A stretch of DNA of 64,000 nucleotides. Origin: Arabidopsis thaliana (Eukaryota; Streptophyta; Magnoliopsida; Brassicales; Brassicaceae). The stretch's first letter is position 1. The number at the start of each line of letters is the position of its first letter. The translations under genes were made by a program, and so were the position numbers. Below, one piece after another: positions 23,106 to 34,510 of the stretch. The notes beneath the pieces were generated by a model that worked only from the letters and a program-made list of their open reading frames with translations, was not told where the DNA came from and made no database searches. The stretch covers positions 15,005,001 through 15,069,000 of the forward strand of contig NC_003075.7 of assembly GCF_000001735.4 (NCBI RefSeq), written 5' to 3'.

Positions 23106-23585
23106 GTTTGATGAAAATATGAAATTAATGTATTATTGATAGATAAGTAAACAACAAAATAGTAAAACCCAAAGATGAACCAAGTGACAAATTGTGACAA
23201 CTACATGGTAGCTATCCTAATTATCGAACATAAATTTTTCATCAAAAGTCTTTAACGAACCAAGTGAATGACATGTTTCAAAGTCGAATACTAATTATTG
23301 TACTGGTTTAAAAGATTTGTTCCAAATTGATATGATTTAAACCAGAAGTCTCCGTATGAAACGGAGACTTACTCTTCGGCAAGAGAAGGTTTTAGTCAAA
23401 ATCCCCATTTTTTAAAAATTCTCAACAAAACGCCTAAAAACTGAAAGTGCTTATTCCTCTTCTCCGGCGAACCAAAGATCAAACCTTTGCGAGAGAATTT
23501 CCCTCTTTTTCGGCAACGAGTATATCCAATCAGCAAGGAATTTTATGATCGCTTGATAAATTGAAACTATTTGGAGTGGGTAGTG
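23106..23585. other. Spacer and MUS81 promoter/leader
   Basis: AT-rich spacer, then the MUS81 5' leader from roughly 23400. No other gene seen. Confidence 0.45.
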
Positions 23586-26500
23586 ATGGATGACGAGAGA
23601 CGGGTACTGTGCCCTGAGAACCGAGGTTTAGCGGCTTATGTGTTGCAGAAGAAGCAAGAATACGCAGAAAAGCCCAAAGGCTTGTCGGAAAATCTGGAGA
23701 GGACATTTGTTAAGGGGTATAGGAGTGTCTGCGACGCCAAGGATCCCATTAACACACTCAAAGACTTGTCGCAGATCAAGTATGTTTCTTGCTTTCTTTC
23801 GCTCCTCTTTTCTCCTATGGAATTTGGTTTTCTACTCTTCTTATTGGGATATGGGTTATTGGGTCATTGGTTTCTTGTTTGAGGTGCCCTTTTTTCGCAA
23901 TGGTGGAAAAAGATGTGACCTTTTTGTGTTTCTGGTTCGAAATTCTCCCCCTTTTCAGTATTGAGTGAATGGTGGAATGAATTTAGCGACTAAGAAAGTA
24001 ATAAGATGCTCCTCGGTATATCAATTGTATCTTTATTACCTACAGTTCACATACGTTTTTGGTTCCCGTTAATTCAGGCTTTGGCTAAGGGTTTGTGTTT
24101 GTTTTATCTGAAGTTGAAGTCATGTAGATAAAATTAGACAATATGCGTGTTTCTTATCCTTGTGAAATCAGTGAATCTGATAGTGAGTGGTTTCTTTGTT
24201 TCAAGGGCAAGTGTTTGTTTATATTCATTTTAGTTTCTTAAGCCTTTTTAAATGCAAAGCTGATCTGATTGTGAGTGGTTTTAATTTTTTGGGTGGCTTT
24301 GCTTCTATCCAACCAAGTGTCTGTTTCTTGATTGCATAGGGGCTTTGGCAAGTGGATGGTTAAGCTCATGAAAGGATATTTTGATACTGCTGTTGAAAGT
24401 TCTGAGCAAGAAGATTTACCTGATAATCGTGCTGGTAGTGGTGTTGGGCTGTTGGCTGTATCTATATCACATTGTACACATGTATTATCAATGTAATGTC
24501 TTTATGTATGCTGATTTTTAACCTGTCCAGGGAAAAAGGCCAATGGAAAAAAACGGTACATTCCGCAAAGAAATTCAGTGGGATATGCATTACTAATAAC
24601 GTTGCACAGGTTAGTTACATGTTTATGTTACTCACAAAATACTCTTTCTTTCCCCTCTGTAAACCCTTCTTCAGTACCGTTTTTGTTTTTTCGTGTTACC
24701 AGAAGGACTACAAATGGGAAAGAATTCATGCGTAAACAAGAGCTTATTGATGCTGCTGACGCGAATGGGCTATCACACGCTCCTGTTGGGTATGAATCAA
24801 TCGTGATGTTCCCAGTTTCTAATATATTGGTTTTGTACCCAACCTCTGCTGTATGTCTTATTCTTCCATTTCGTGTGAGTTTTGACTAGGCCAGAGAAAG
24901 GGAAAGGGAAAGCAGGACTTGGACACTCTAAGAGGGAGTGGTATAGTGGATGGAGCTGCATGACCACTCTTATACAGAAGGGATTAGTGGTGAAATCTAG
25001 CAACCCAGCAAAGTAAAAGCTCTTATCTGAAACTCTGCCTTATGGTGCCCTTGACTTGTATTTTTTGTGAAGAAGTAGAACTTATCTTGAGACTTCATTG
25101 TTTCTTATCTTAGGTACATGCTGACAGTTGAAGGTCGGGAAGTTGCAAATGAGTGTATCCTGCGATCTGGATTACCTGATTCAGTTGATATCTTATCTGT
25201 TGATGAAATGGATCCTACACCGCAAGCAAAGAAAACACCTAATCAAAATCCCACCTGTTCGTTTACCATGAGAGAAGAACTTCCATATGTCGATCCAAGA
25301 TGTAGGGCACAATCAGCCATTCCAAGCGATATTCTTGAAAAGGTACTCCATCATAATGTTATTTGGACCTTTAATTCTTCTTATACGGTGTTGATTGGTT
25401 TAAAATTATGGGGGCGAGGTGACATCTTTTTCTCCAGTATTAATTTTTTGTTTAAAATTATTGGTTTTCTTCAACAGTTTACTCCGTTTGGTTATTCGAA
25501 GGAACAAGTCGTTGCTGCATTCAGAGAGGTTTCAGATGGATCTGGGGACAAAGATCCATCAACTCTCTGGCTCTCTGTAATGTGCCATCTTCGTCAAGCA
25601 GAGGTTTATAATTCCTGTCCGGACTCGAGAAATAGTAAAAAGGATTCATCAGGACCTTTTAAATCACAAATTCGTACGGTCTTTATGATATACTGTGCTT
25701 AGTGCTGTGTTTGTGAAAAGTTGCATGTTTCATCTTATGAAGTCTTAGCTACAAATACAGGTCAAGTTGATCTTGAGGGATCTCGTGCTAAGAAGTTCCG
25801 CTCTTGCAATGATGGATCCACCTTAAATCCATGTTCATCAGGTTCAAGTCATGCTGTGAAAGCCTGCTCATCTTCTGTATGTAACCATTTGAGTTCAGTA
25901 GATTATTAGCTATATATTATAATGATCAGTAGTTGCTAATCAGCTTTCATTGTTCTTTATTGGGCGTCCTGGTTATATAGTTGGCATCAGATGGAACCAA
26001 AGGAATAACAAATATTCCACGCCTCCCTCCTCTTCAATTTGGAGAAACGTTTGAGGAAGCATATGATGTGATCTTGATACTGGATGATCGAGAAAAGTTT
26101 GCCACCAAAGGGTTTGTGGAAAATTTTATCTTACGCTACTCTTTTATTTATTTAATTATTTTGAGGTTTCTTATGGTTTGGTTATGAAAGTGTGATAGTA
26201 GCCTAGCTACCATATTGTTAATGAACACTAATCCATACCTTCTTATTTCACAGATCACGATCCAGGAATATAGTTGAAAACATATGCTCTGAATTCAACA
26301 TCAAGATTGAGGTTTGCATTTGATTTCTTGGATAGATGTCAACAGATTCGGAATTACGGAGAATAATTGGAAAATTTGTGTTGAATCTGTAGGTTAGACG
26401 ATTACCAGTCGGGGATTGTATATGGATTGCTCGGCATAAGTACCTTGAGACTGAATATGTTCTAGACTTTATTGCTGAGAGGAAGAACGTTGATGATATG

Positions 26501-27461
26501 CGCTCATCAATTAGAGATAATCGCTACAGAGACCAAAAACTTAGACTTCAGGTGTGTGTACTCTCAACTCCTAAGTTTTTGACTTGCTCCATCTTTTGTT
26601 GATGGTTGTTTCTTATTGTTTTCTTAAAATGAAAATCTAAATAGAGATCGGGATTCAAGAAGCTCATATACATTCTTGAAGGGGATCCAAACCATTCTGA
26701 TGCAGCAGAAAGCATTAAAACAGCGTAAGATTATCTTTATAACGCAATATTTTGATTGGTTGTGCATTTTTCGTTGAGATTTGGAACCAAACTTGTCATC
26801 CTTTGTATGTGCTTCTAGTTGTTTCACGACAGAGATTCTGGAGGGATTTGATGTGCTGAGGACACACGGGCTGGGTGAGACGCTAAGAAAATACGGCTAC
26901 CTCACGAAATCAATATATCAATACTACAAGTTACGGGTGAATGATAATGACCAGAGCAAAGGCGCAGCCTCATGTCCTTCTTTTGATAGTTTTGTCAAAA
27001 GGTGTCAAGACCTTGATAAAATGACAATCAGCGATGTATTTGCCATTCAGCTAATGCAGGTACGAGTCCTGCTAAGCCTTATTTGGTTCTTATATGTGAG
27101 GATCCAATTCGACTGATAAGTTCTCTGCAACTTTTCCAAAACCTTCTGTTGCAGGTCCCGCAGGTAACGGAGGAAATTGCCATAGCGGTTCTTGATATGT
27201 ACCCAACGCTTTTGTCTCTTGCTTCTGCCTATTCTCATCTAGTAAGAATTATTGCCTTTTCCTAAGATCTCGAAATCCTTGTACTTCTTCTTTAGGAGGA
27301 AACTGTTGACCTTCTAGTCTGACTTGAACTAAAACAATCTCTGCGCTGTTTTGAAGGAAGCAGATGTCTCGGCGCAAGAAGAGATGTTGAGAAATAGAAG
27401 CAACAATGTAATATGTGCATCAGCTAGTAAGAATATATTCAAGTTAGTTTGGGGTGAATGA
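23586..27461 (+). CDS. MUS81: MUS81 structure-specific endonuclease
   Basis: Fifteen exons (23586-23779, 24340-24434, 24531-24609, 24703-24789, 24890-25012, 25114-25342, 25478-25673, 25761-25876, 25981-26111, 26254-26311, 26393-26551, 26645-26724, 26819-27059, 27155-27241, 27357-27461) give 659 residues. An N-terminal helix-hairpin-helix lies around 60-80 (IKGFGKWMVKLM). The ERCC4/XPF nuclease domain spans ~395-530, with DDRE at 408-411, GD at 443-444 and ERKNVDD at 465-471, all active-site motifs intact. A C-terminal helix-hairpin-helix region lies near 585-630. With EME1 partners it cuts 3' flaps, nicked Holliday junctions and stalled forks in the nucleus, giving interference-insensitive crossovers in meiosis. 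Exon 7 has another GT a few bases past the donor used here, so alternative splicing is possible. Confidence 0.96.
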
Positions 27462-27818
27462 CTTCTATTCTAGTGTGTGTCCCTTTGACCTTTGTCTAGA
27501 GAGAGAGAGAGAGATCTGAAACTGATGAAGTGCATATGTATAATAAGCCATGTGTTGTTTTTTTAGATTTTCTGCTTGTAACTGAAGCTTAGGCTCGCCA
27601 ATTGTATAACTTCAATGTTTCAATGTTTTGTTTTACGTTACTTCACCTAATCTTACTAGACAAAAACGTCGTGACAAATTGAACTCCATGATTCTATCTA
27701 ATATAAACTCCCCAAACAAGAGGGAAAAACAAAAAGGTAAACCATAAAATTTCGAACCTCGTCCATAAACTATATTGAAACTGTACTAACTTGCCGGTAT
27801 ATTCTTTTTATTTATTCT
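27462..27818. other. MUS81 3' UTR and spacer
   Basis: Contains a (GA)n run near 27499-27515 and the block GCTTGTAACTGAAGCTTAGG near 27572, which it shares with the ASHR3 3' flank. No gene seen. Confidence 0.5.
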
Positions 27819-28117
27819 AAGTATCAAGAATCATCATGTGACTGGTTTCGCTCTACCTTGAGCTCATCAGGTGATCGGGTTTCAGATCACGACCAGTTGT
27901 TTAAGGGTCGGCCTAGTCCCCTTTTTTGTTTTTGTTACAGAAAAATACAAAAGTTACAGAGAATACAAGGTCGGGTTTTAGATCACGACGTGACGGATCA
28001 TCGTGGAATGTGGGTAGAAAGACTCATAAGACTCCATGAGTTCGATATGTGCCTCAATGGTGCGAGGATCAGGATTCGAGATACGTTTTTGTTGTTGTTG
28101 AAGTTTCTCGACTTTGT
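27819..28117 (-). repeat. Right copy of the repeat flanking MUS81
   Basis: Direct-orientation partner of 22803-23105. It covers the C-terminal half and 3' flank of the small peptide gene. The shared edge on the left is TCTAAGTATCAAG. Confidence 0.8.
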
Positions 28118-28256
28118 GAGTCGGAAGATCAGGTTGTTGAAGTTTCTCGACTTTGTGAGTCAGAAGATCAGGACTAATGAGACGAACACGTGCCTCACAA
28201 GCCAAAGAACAGAACAAGATCAAAAGAATGATGATTGTTGCTGAAGCTTTCACCAT
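27978..28256 (-). CDS. Uncharacterised small secreted peptide precursor
   Basis: Single-exon frame of 92 residues. Residues 1-22 form a clear signal peptide (basic start, hydrophobic core IIILLILFCSLA, likely cut after CEA). The mature part has no cysteines. It carries a perfect-but-one 13-residue tandem duplication (PDLLTHKVEKLQQ at 29-41, PDLPTHKVEKLQQ at 42-54), then a Gln run, KR at 57-58, and an acidic/aromatic tail (MESYESFYPHS). A TATA box about 90 bp upstream of the start supports a real transcription unit. I recognise no family: the tail does not fit CLE, CEP, PIP, RGF, PSY or RALF. The KR pair could be a processing site. A truncated copy lies on the other side of MUS81. It could be a phytocytokine-like precursor, which is an inference. 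Confidence 0.5.
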   Translation of the reverse strand: MVKASATIIILLILFCSLACEARVRLISPDLLTHKVEKLQQPDLPTHKVEKLQQQQKRISNPDPRTIEAHIELMESYESFYPHSTMIRHVVI

Positions 28257-28347
28257 AGTTGTGAATCAAAAGAGACAGACTCGTTAGGGTTTATGGTGTA
28301 ATAGATCGAGATTTGATTGTGAAGAAAGAGTTTGTGCTTATTAGGTC

Positions 28348-28358
28348 TTTATATATAG
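28348..28358 (-). promoter_or_regulatory. TATA box of the peptide gene
   Basis: Minus strand CTATATATAAAG, about 92 bp upstream of the ATG at 28256, which leaves a leader of about 60 bases. Confidence 0.6.
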
Positions 28359-28671
28359 AGGAGGAGAATCGGTGATAAGGTTTTTCCTATTTGTATTTGT
28401 ATTTGTATATATCTTTTTAAACTTATCGATCAATAAAAAAAAAAGGAAATAATCAACTTCTCTCAGCCGTTACTTGTTCCACACGTCAATAGTCCCATCA
28501 TGGAATTCGTATGATGAATGATGATGAGTTAAAGCCAAAACACAATGATCTCAAGATAGTCTCTATTGTTTCTTGTTTTTTTAGGGAACAGATTTGGATC
28601 CAAGTATATATCTCCCATATAGACGAAGCCTCTATCGCCCGTCTAGACTACTTGCAAGGCGACTAGAGGTA
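28359..28671. other. Upstream spacer of the peptide gene
   Basis: AT-rich promoter region of the minus-strand peptide gene and spacer. No gene seen. Confidence 0.4.
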
Positions 28672-28860
28672 TCAATGTATCATTGCATAACTTTCCCCTA
28701 ACATACCAACAATTTTCTTGGTAAACATATCAATAGGCAGCCCACCAATCATATAGCTTCTCCACATGGACACTAGGAGTGATCTTCTATGGGTACAGGT
28801 CCATCCTTGCAACACTTTGCCTCCAATTTTTGTCCTTTTTAGTTTACGCCTTACCTCCAA
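28672..28860 (-). pseudogene. Possible retroelement (DUF4283-like) fragment
   Basis: A 62-residue minus-strand reading contains MIGGLPIDMFTKKIVGMLGE, which resembles the W-x-x-L-G-I-P...G core of DUF4283 domains in plant LINE-type elements. It is short and isolated, with no start, no partner domain and no poly(A) tail seen. The assignment is weak and could be chance. Confidence 0.2.
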
Positions 28861-29136
28861 CTCTTCTCTTTTTTAGGACTCAGTTTACGCCTTGCCACTA
28901 ATTCTTTTTTTTGTACTCTCATGTTTGTTCTGTTCACATTTGGAAATTGCTTTGGCGGCTTTTTTGGGTAATAATAGAACACAACTCCAACAAGAGCTGA
29001 ATTTGACTCTAATAACAAAGAATCAAACCCCTTATTTCTGCATATCAGTGGCTAAGACCTAGAAATTAAGATTCTACTACAGTAACTTCCAAGAAATGCT
29101 AATTTGAGTCAGATTTAACATACATGAATCGATTGA

Positions 29137-29562
29137 CTAAGCCAATTTCCAAAGAAAACTCAATGCATCAAGAGAAAGTAAGAAAAATCTGACATCGATG
29201 AAACAATCGTGAAAGAGGAGCCGGATGAGAGACGGCGCGATACTTAGTTTGGCCTTGTAGATTTCTCGGATTGCTTTACCAACGGTTACCTTCGCGTTAG
29301 GGCAAGTATCTCGATAGAAATAGTCTTGCAGAGGCCATTCATTGACTTTATCTTCGGAGATTGACACGTAAAGGGACTCATGGAAAGAGATTTTCTTGGG
29401 AACCAATTCGACGGTTCGATTTTCCGGTGAATCTGCGGTGGAACGGAGAACCCTCACGACGTCAAAACCGTAAAGCTCGACGCAAATGCTGAGCGCGATT
29501 ACAAAGCAAGTAAGAAACGCGATTTTGTATTCTCCAAGATTTTTTATGCGATTACAAAGCAA
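29137..29562 (-). pseudogene. Class III peroxidase exon-1 fragment
   Basis: The minus strand encodes a hydrophobic, signal-like N-terminus and then YFYRDTCPNAKVTVGKAIRE and LIRLLFHDCF, the N-terminal hallmark of secreted plant peroxidases with the distal Arg and His. After HDCFID the frame runs through what was probably the first intron donor (GTCAGA) and stops. The following GCDAS segment, the proximal heme His and the rest of the ~320-residue protein are not found downstream. It looks like an orphaned first exon. An imperfect tandem duplication at about 29501-29580 overlaps its start. Confidence 0.7.
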
Positions 29563-30157
29563 GTAATAGCGATTTTGTATTATGATTATTGTAGTATTTA
29601 TAGAATTTGTTTTGTTCTGTTTGGTTATATCAAATAATTTGTTCTGTCATGAGAGTGCGAGATCTTTATATACAGTTTTGATGAAGTTAATAGCAATGAT
29701 AAAGATTCGAAGCGCCTCTCTTTATTTTCTTTCTTCAGTTAAATTAAAAGTTGTAGATTTGTTTTACTAAATTTAAAGGAATGTATTTTCTTGAATAACA
29801 GGGAGAATCCAAAGTAAGAAACATATCATTCACTTGGTACAATAAATACTTTTGAAGAAAATTGATATGTTTTGATAATTAAAATAGCTTGTCCCTTTGG
29901 TTCATCTTTGGATTTGTTTGTCGTTTACTTATCTATCAATAGTACATTAATTTCATAACATATAAGTTTCATGCATTGGCTGCCATGTAGTTGTAGTTAC
30001 GAGGAAACATCTTCAGAATCTCTTAGAAAAATTCAAGTCTTTTGTCACATGAAACCAATTGGAAAAATCAAACTAATTAAGTCTCATCATAAAAGAAAGA
30101 AAAAAAAGAAGAAGATAACCTCGCATGCAACACAAACCCTTAAAACCTCCAAAGCCA
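29563..30157. other. Spacer and LTP upstream region
   Basis: AT-rich region between the peroxidase fragment and the lipid-transfer gene. No gene seen. Confidence 0.4.
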
Positions 30158-30166
30158 CTATATAAG
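30158..30166 (+). promoter_or_regulatory. TATA box of the LTP gene
   Basis: CTATATAAG, 63 bp upstream of the start codon, which implies a leader of about 35-40 bases. Confidence 0.7.
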
Positions 30167-30228
30167 ACCCCTAAACAACTTCTCTTCAACCAAAAACTCA
30201 AAGATACTCTCACTAGATTCAAACTAAA

Positions 30229-30750
30229 ATGGTGATCGGTTCTCGTGCTTTGATTGGTCTAACAATGATCCTTGTGATCTCAGGAACACTACCAGTTCCA
30301 GGGCAAGGAACGTGCCAAGGAGACATCGAAGGTCTGATGAAAGAATGCGCCGTCTACGTGCAGCGTCCAGGCCCAAAGGTAAACCCGTCCGAAGCGTGCT
30401 GCAGAGTGGTTAAGAGATCAGACATCCCTTGCGCATGTGGCCGTATCACAGCTTCGGTGCAACAAATGATAGACATGGATAAGGTTGTTCATGTCACTGC
30501 CTTTTGTGGGAAGCCTCTCGCTCATGGTACCAAGTGTGGAAGTAAGTCTATATATATATTAAGAAGTTTTCTTCTTTTATGATTTTAATCTTGTAAAAAT
30601 TGAAGGTCTCGCTAGAGCTATGTTGTGATTGTTTGTATTTTGCAAAAAAAATATTACAAAACTTGTAAATCTTTGATACATTTTTTTGTATTAACATGAT
30701 GATCGTAATGTTTTGATGTTCCTAATGTGGCAGGTTACGTTGTGCCATGA
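30229..30750 (+). CDS. DIR1-like non-specific lipid-transfer protein
   Basis: Two exons (30229-30541 and 30734-30750) give 109 residues. A signal peptide covers about 1-26 (MVIGSRALIGLTMILVISG, cut near PGQG). The mature part has the eight-cysteine pattern C-C-CC-CxC-C-C (GTCQGD, KECAVY, EACCRV, PCACGR, FCGKPL, TKCGS). The CAC and short inter-cysteine loops resemble DIR1 and its relatives more than type 1 nsLTPs. Such proteins are apoplastic carriers of acyl lipids, and DIR1 acts in long-distance immune signalling. Whether this one does is unknown. The tiny second exon encodes only SYVVP. Polyadenylation signal AATAAA at 30820-30825. Matches At4g30880 from memory. Confidence 0.88.
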
Positions 30751-31382
30751 GATTTGGGACCAGAACTTGAGAGCTAAGGGTTTGAAATGTACTCTTGTAA
30801 TCTCTAATATGTTGAATGAAATAAATTTATTTTCCTTGTTTAAGATTCGAAAGAGGAAAACTTTATCACTAAACCATGATTTTGAGTAAACAACCAGATT
30901 TCTAAACCATGATTTAGATTAATTAACCGGCTCTCTAAACTATGATCTAGAATAATTAACTGGATCACTAACCAAGGATCCAGAGTACTTATTGAATCTC
31001 TAAATTCCATGATCTAGAATAAAAACCGAATCTTTAAACCAGTTTGTCATTTCATCGCCTTCTACTTGATTGATTGAACCATGAAAAGGAAGATTAGGCC
31101 AATGATAAGAAGACATGTAGCATAAGACATGAATTTTCGAATAATAAGTCTATGAAGTAGTAAAATCAGATTAAAACACCCATCTCAAGGAATCATAACA
31201 AAACTTCCAGTGTAAACCAGGTACTCTAAAACTATTTACCTACTGAGACCCCCTCCTTCAAAGTTATATAAGATGAGAACCAGATTATAGCATCGTGACT
31301 TAAACTCAGAAGACCGGACACAAGCCGATAAAGAGTTTACTCTTCTTTCTCCGACCATGGAAATCTGCTGCCTTTGAATCTC
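30751..31382. other. Spacer between convergent LTP and UBP24
   Basis: Holds both 3' UTRs. Between 30855 and 31040 an imperfect ~45-bp unit (TCTAAACCATGATTTAGATTAATTAACCGG-like) is repeated four to five times. No gene seen. Confidence 0.6.
30858..31045 (+). repeat. Imperfect ~45-bp tandem repeat
   Basis: Four to five units of the form CT-AAACCATGATYTAGARTA-AACCGGAT, each diverged. Non-coding and located in the convergent 3' spacer. It is minisatellite-like. Confidence 0.7.
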
Positions 31383-33825
31383 TTACACTTGCTTGTAGAA
31401 GAGGACATAGGCTTGATCGTGCAACACCAGTTTTGTCCCTATGGGGGTCACAGAGGCATCATCAAACCTTAGCCATTGACCATTCTTTCGTCGAGCATCT
31501 GTGGTGTAGTGTCCTTTTGAGGGATCCCATCCGTGGTGGGTAATTGTTGCCACAAGTTCATATCTCAAACTCTACAAGAAGAAATTTGACTAGTTCACAA
31601 CAGAGGGATATCACATAGAGAGTAAGAGAAATGTGAAACATAGACAGTTCTGCTTCGGCTTTATACCTCATTGGATAGAGAAACAAGATGGCTGCGGTTT
31701 AAGTTGAGTTCAAGGGGAAATTTAACGCCTTTACGCAGCTTAGTACTCCCTTGGCTTCCGTAGCTAAAACGCATTAGGTGCAGTATCATTATCTTTGAGA
31801 GTTTCTGTATCTTTATCGACTTACTAGCACTCACTACACCAGTCTGAAATGAGAGAATCCAAACAAGTAACGAGGCAAATTATTATTTGAAATCCATAAG
31901 AAATATTTTGGGTCCTAAAATCCCACAGCTTCAATATAGTAAAAAGAGAAATAGTTTACCTTCCCAGTAACCGAGGCTCTATATCCTTCAAGATCTTCTT
32001 GGGCAGAAAACAAATGCAACGCGTCTTCTATTCCTTGCACACCGTCCGGATGAATATCAAGGTGTAGCAAGAGATACGGCTGTACAGTAGCCGAAGCTTT
32101 AGTTCCTGTACCATAAATGACATATGAGAAAATTCTATCATGAAAGAAATTTAGAATGATTACAAAAAATACAAATACCTTTTGCCTTCACTACGCTTTT
32201 AAGCTGCCCGCCAAATATCTCACTAAGCTCAGACGGAACAAAACTTTGTGTTCTTGTCACAGCTGATTTGTTTTTGGGTCCAACTGTTTCCCATTCATCA
32301 CCATCATCGTTGGCAGAAGAAATAACCGATGACTTAGAAGCGGTGACTTTGGGGGACTGTTCCTTGAGTTTCAACAACTCATCATGCATTTGGTCCATTA
32401 TAAAACTCAAAAACTCTTGAGCATCTTCCTGCCTGCCAGTACATGCACACAAAGTTAGAATAGGGACATACATATGAACTATTTAAAACAGAGGAACCAT
32501 CAAAATTTAGACTGTGTAAGGGAGTCACTAACCTTGGCCTACCAGACATGTTGTTGAGTACATCTGGGGTAAAATTTCTAAGGACTCCTTCGAACATGGC
32601 AGGTCTAAAAGGTCTACCAGCCTCAACAACAGTAACGTTATTTCTGATGCTGGAACTGCTTGGCACATCCAATTCGGAGATGAACTCGGAAAATGCAGCT
32701 AAGGTTGGAGAGTCAGCCTGATAAAAAAGAAAATGGAAGAATATCGATAAGAAAACAAATATTATAGGAAATAGAACCAAAATCACAAAAGGAACAATGT
32801 ACGTTAAAAACCTTTGGAATATCTTGGAGTTGAATTTTCTGGAGGAGCTGCACAAAAGGAGAACATGAAAGCAACGCTTGTAGTGTTGCATTCAGGAAGC
32901 ACAAGTTTCCAGCGTTTATTAATCCTCTTGGTGTAAAGTCTTTAACAGGTGGAACAGATTCAGTAGGAACCTTCAGGTTTTTCTTTCTTTGAATGCTTCC
33001 AGACGAAGAGTCACTTGAGAAATCTTCATTGTCCAGCGCTTGAAATTTAGAGCTCGAAGCTTTATACACAGGATCACTTTCACCATCAGACATAGACAAG
33101 TTATCCAAACCAATAGGATCTGTTTTCACCGCCACACCATTGTTGAGAGATTTGTTGCTTTCAGAGATCTCTTTTATGATTCCATTTTGTACCACATGCT
33201 CTGGAACTCTCAAAGAGTTCTTTCTTGGGAGTTTTGCATCACTATCATTGTTCTTATCCGAGCTGGCAGGTCTAGAAGCATCAAGTCTCTCTTGAGACCC
33301 AGCAGATTTAACTGTCCCATCAGCCTCACCTTTCTTCAACTCGCCATTAGTATTTACTGAAGAATTTTCCGCAGCAAGATTCAAGGAGCCAAATTGAATA
33401 CTTCCCACACACTTGTCTTTAGAATTCTGAGGATCCTTAGTGGGTTTCTGCTCAAAAAATGACCTAGTTTCATGTTCTGTAAAGGATCCAAACACAAATA
33501 CCTGCCATGAATAAAAGTAGAATAGCAAATGTAAGTTTCAAAGGAGAATCATTTACAGAACAATTAAGAAACCAAATGATAATGAAAGTTAAGTCTCTCG
33601 GATATACATTGACCTCAGAGAAAAACTACAAAATGATCAAAACGAAGCTATAAAAAGATACTATCTCCATGAAACTAAACCACCTAAAACTAGTCTCTAT
33701 TGCAATTGGGTGACCTCTGCATCGTTCTCTAGACCATGAGAACTAAACCTTAAGGGAAACAAAATAAGTGAAGAAACTCAAGAGGCAAACAACAAGTAGT
33801 AGGAAATTACCTTCTTTTCACTCAT
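31383..33825 (-). CDS. UBP24: UBP24 ubiquitin-specific protease
   Basis: Seven exons (33825-33811, 33501-32812, 32717-32533, 32432-32179, 32105-31960, 31843-31667, 31571-31383) give 551 residues. The first exon codes only MSEKK. Residues ~6-190 are Ser/Asp-rich and probably disordered. The catalytic Cys box reads [13 protein letters not shown] (198-210, Cys at about 206); the usual NTCY/F is NLCF here. QEDAQEF follows. The His box is [15 protein letters not shown] (His about 510), and the C-terminus is AYVLFYKQV. All domain landmarks of a C19 deubiquitinase are present. It removes ubiquitin from substrates; Arabidopsis UBP24 has been linked to ABA and salt responses. Matches At4g30890. Confidence 0.95.
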
Positions 33826-34510
33826 ATTTGGCACATAGAACGCAACGGAGAAGAGATTGAAGAGCAGCACAACAACAACAAGAGCCCAAAAGACGTAATC
33901 TGATTCAGAGAGAGATCCGAAACGAAAGAAGCATGAGAAATCTCAAAAGCGAAATCAAAAACTAGGGTTTGATGCACCAACAACCCTGGATGAGAGTCGT
34001 AGACTTGAGAAGACATGAAAGGGGTAGAGAGACGGAGGAAGAAGAAAGAGAGGATTTGTTCTTCTCTGCAAATTCGTAATGGGTAATCATCCGAATTTGG
34101 AGGAGAGCTAAGTTAGAGAGATAGATAGAGAGAGAGACGGACCTTTCGGGGATTTTGAGAAAAGGAAATTAGGGTTAGGTTTCTGCTTCTGTCTTTTGTC
34201 GGATAGTTTTGAGGAGGAGAACGGAGCTTAGCTTAGCGCCGTGTTTGGATCTTCTTCGTCTCCTTTTTCGTCAAAGGCGTCGTCGTATCTTTACAAATAT
34301 AAATCTCGGTTCGGTTTTGTATTCACTTTGGTTTAATTCGGTTATTCAACAAAACTATCTCAAACAGTTGTTGTTACTCCTGTTTGGTCTGAACGGTTAT
34401 TAAAAACTCACGTGTCTGTAGGGGTTCCATGTCTCGGGTTCGAAGCTTGTCTGAAATTAATTTTAAACCTTAAAAAAATCTAGAGAGAGACCAAAAAGCC
34501 GACGATTAGT
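33826..34510. other. UBP24 leader and divergent spacer
   Basis: UBP24 5' leader, with TAGGGTTAGG and TTAGGGTTAGG-type telo motifs near 33962 and 34170, then a spacer toward the EEP gene. No coding sequence seen. Confidence 0.45.

Noticed and set aside
22845-23111. Plus-strand ORF of 88 residues (and its partner at 27858-28244)
   Set aside because: Both are antisense to the peptide-gene tract and owe their similarity to the duplicated DNA. There is no promoter, start context or domain.
27978-28256. CLE-type peptide (segment RISNPDP)
   Set aside because: The CLE core needs R-x-x-P-x-G-P-x-P-x-H-N/H near the C-terminus. Only a chance PDP is shared, and the segment is in mid-protein.
29137-29562. 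Complete peroxidase gene
   Set aside because: No exon encoding GCDAS or the proximal heme His is found within 500 bp downstream on that strand. The frame runs into intron-like sequence.
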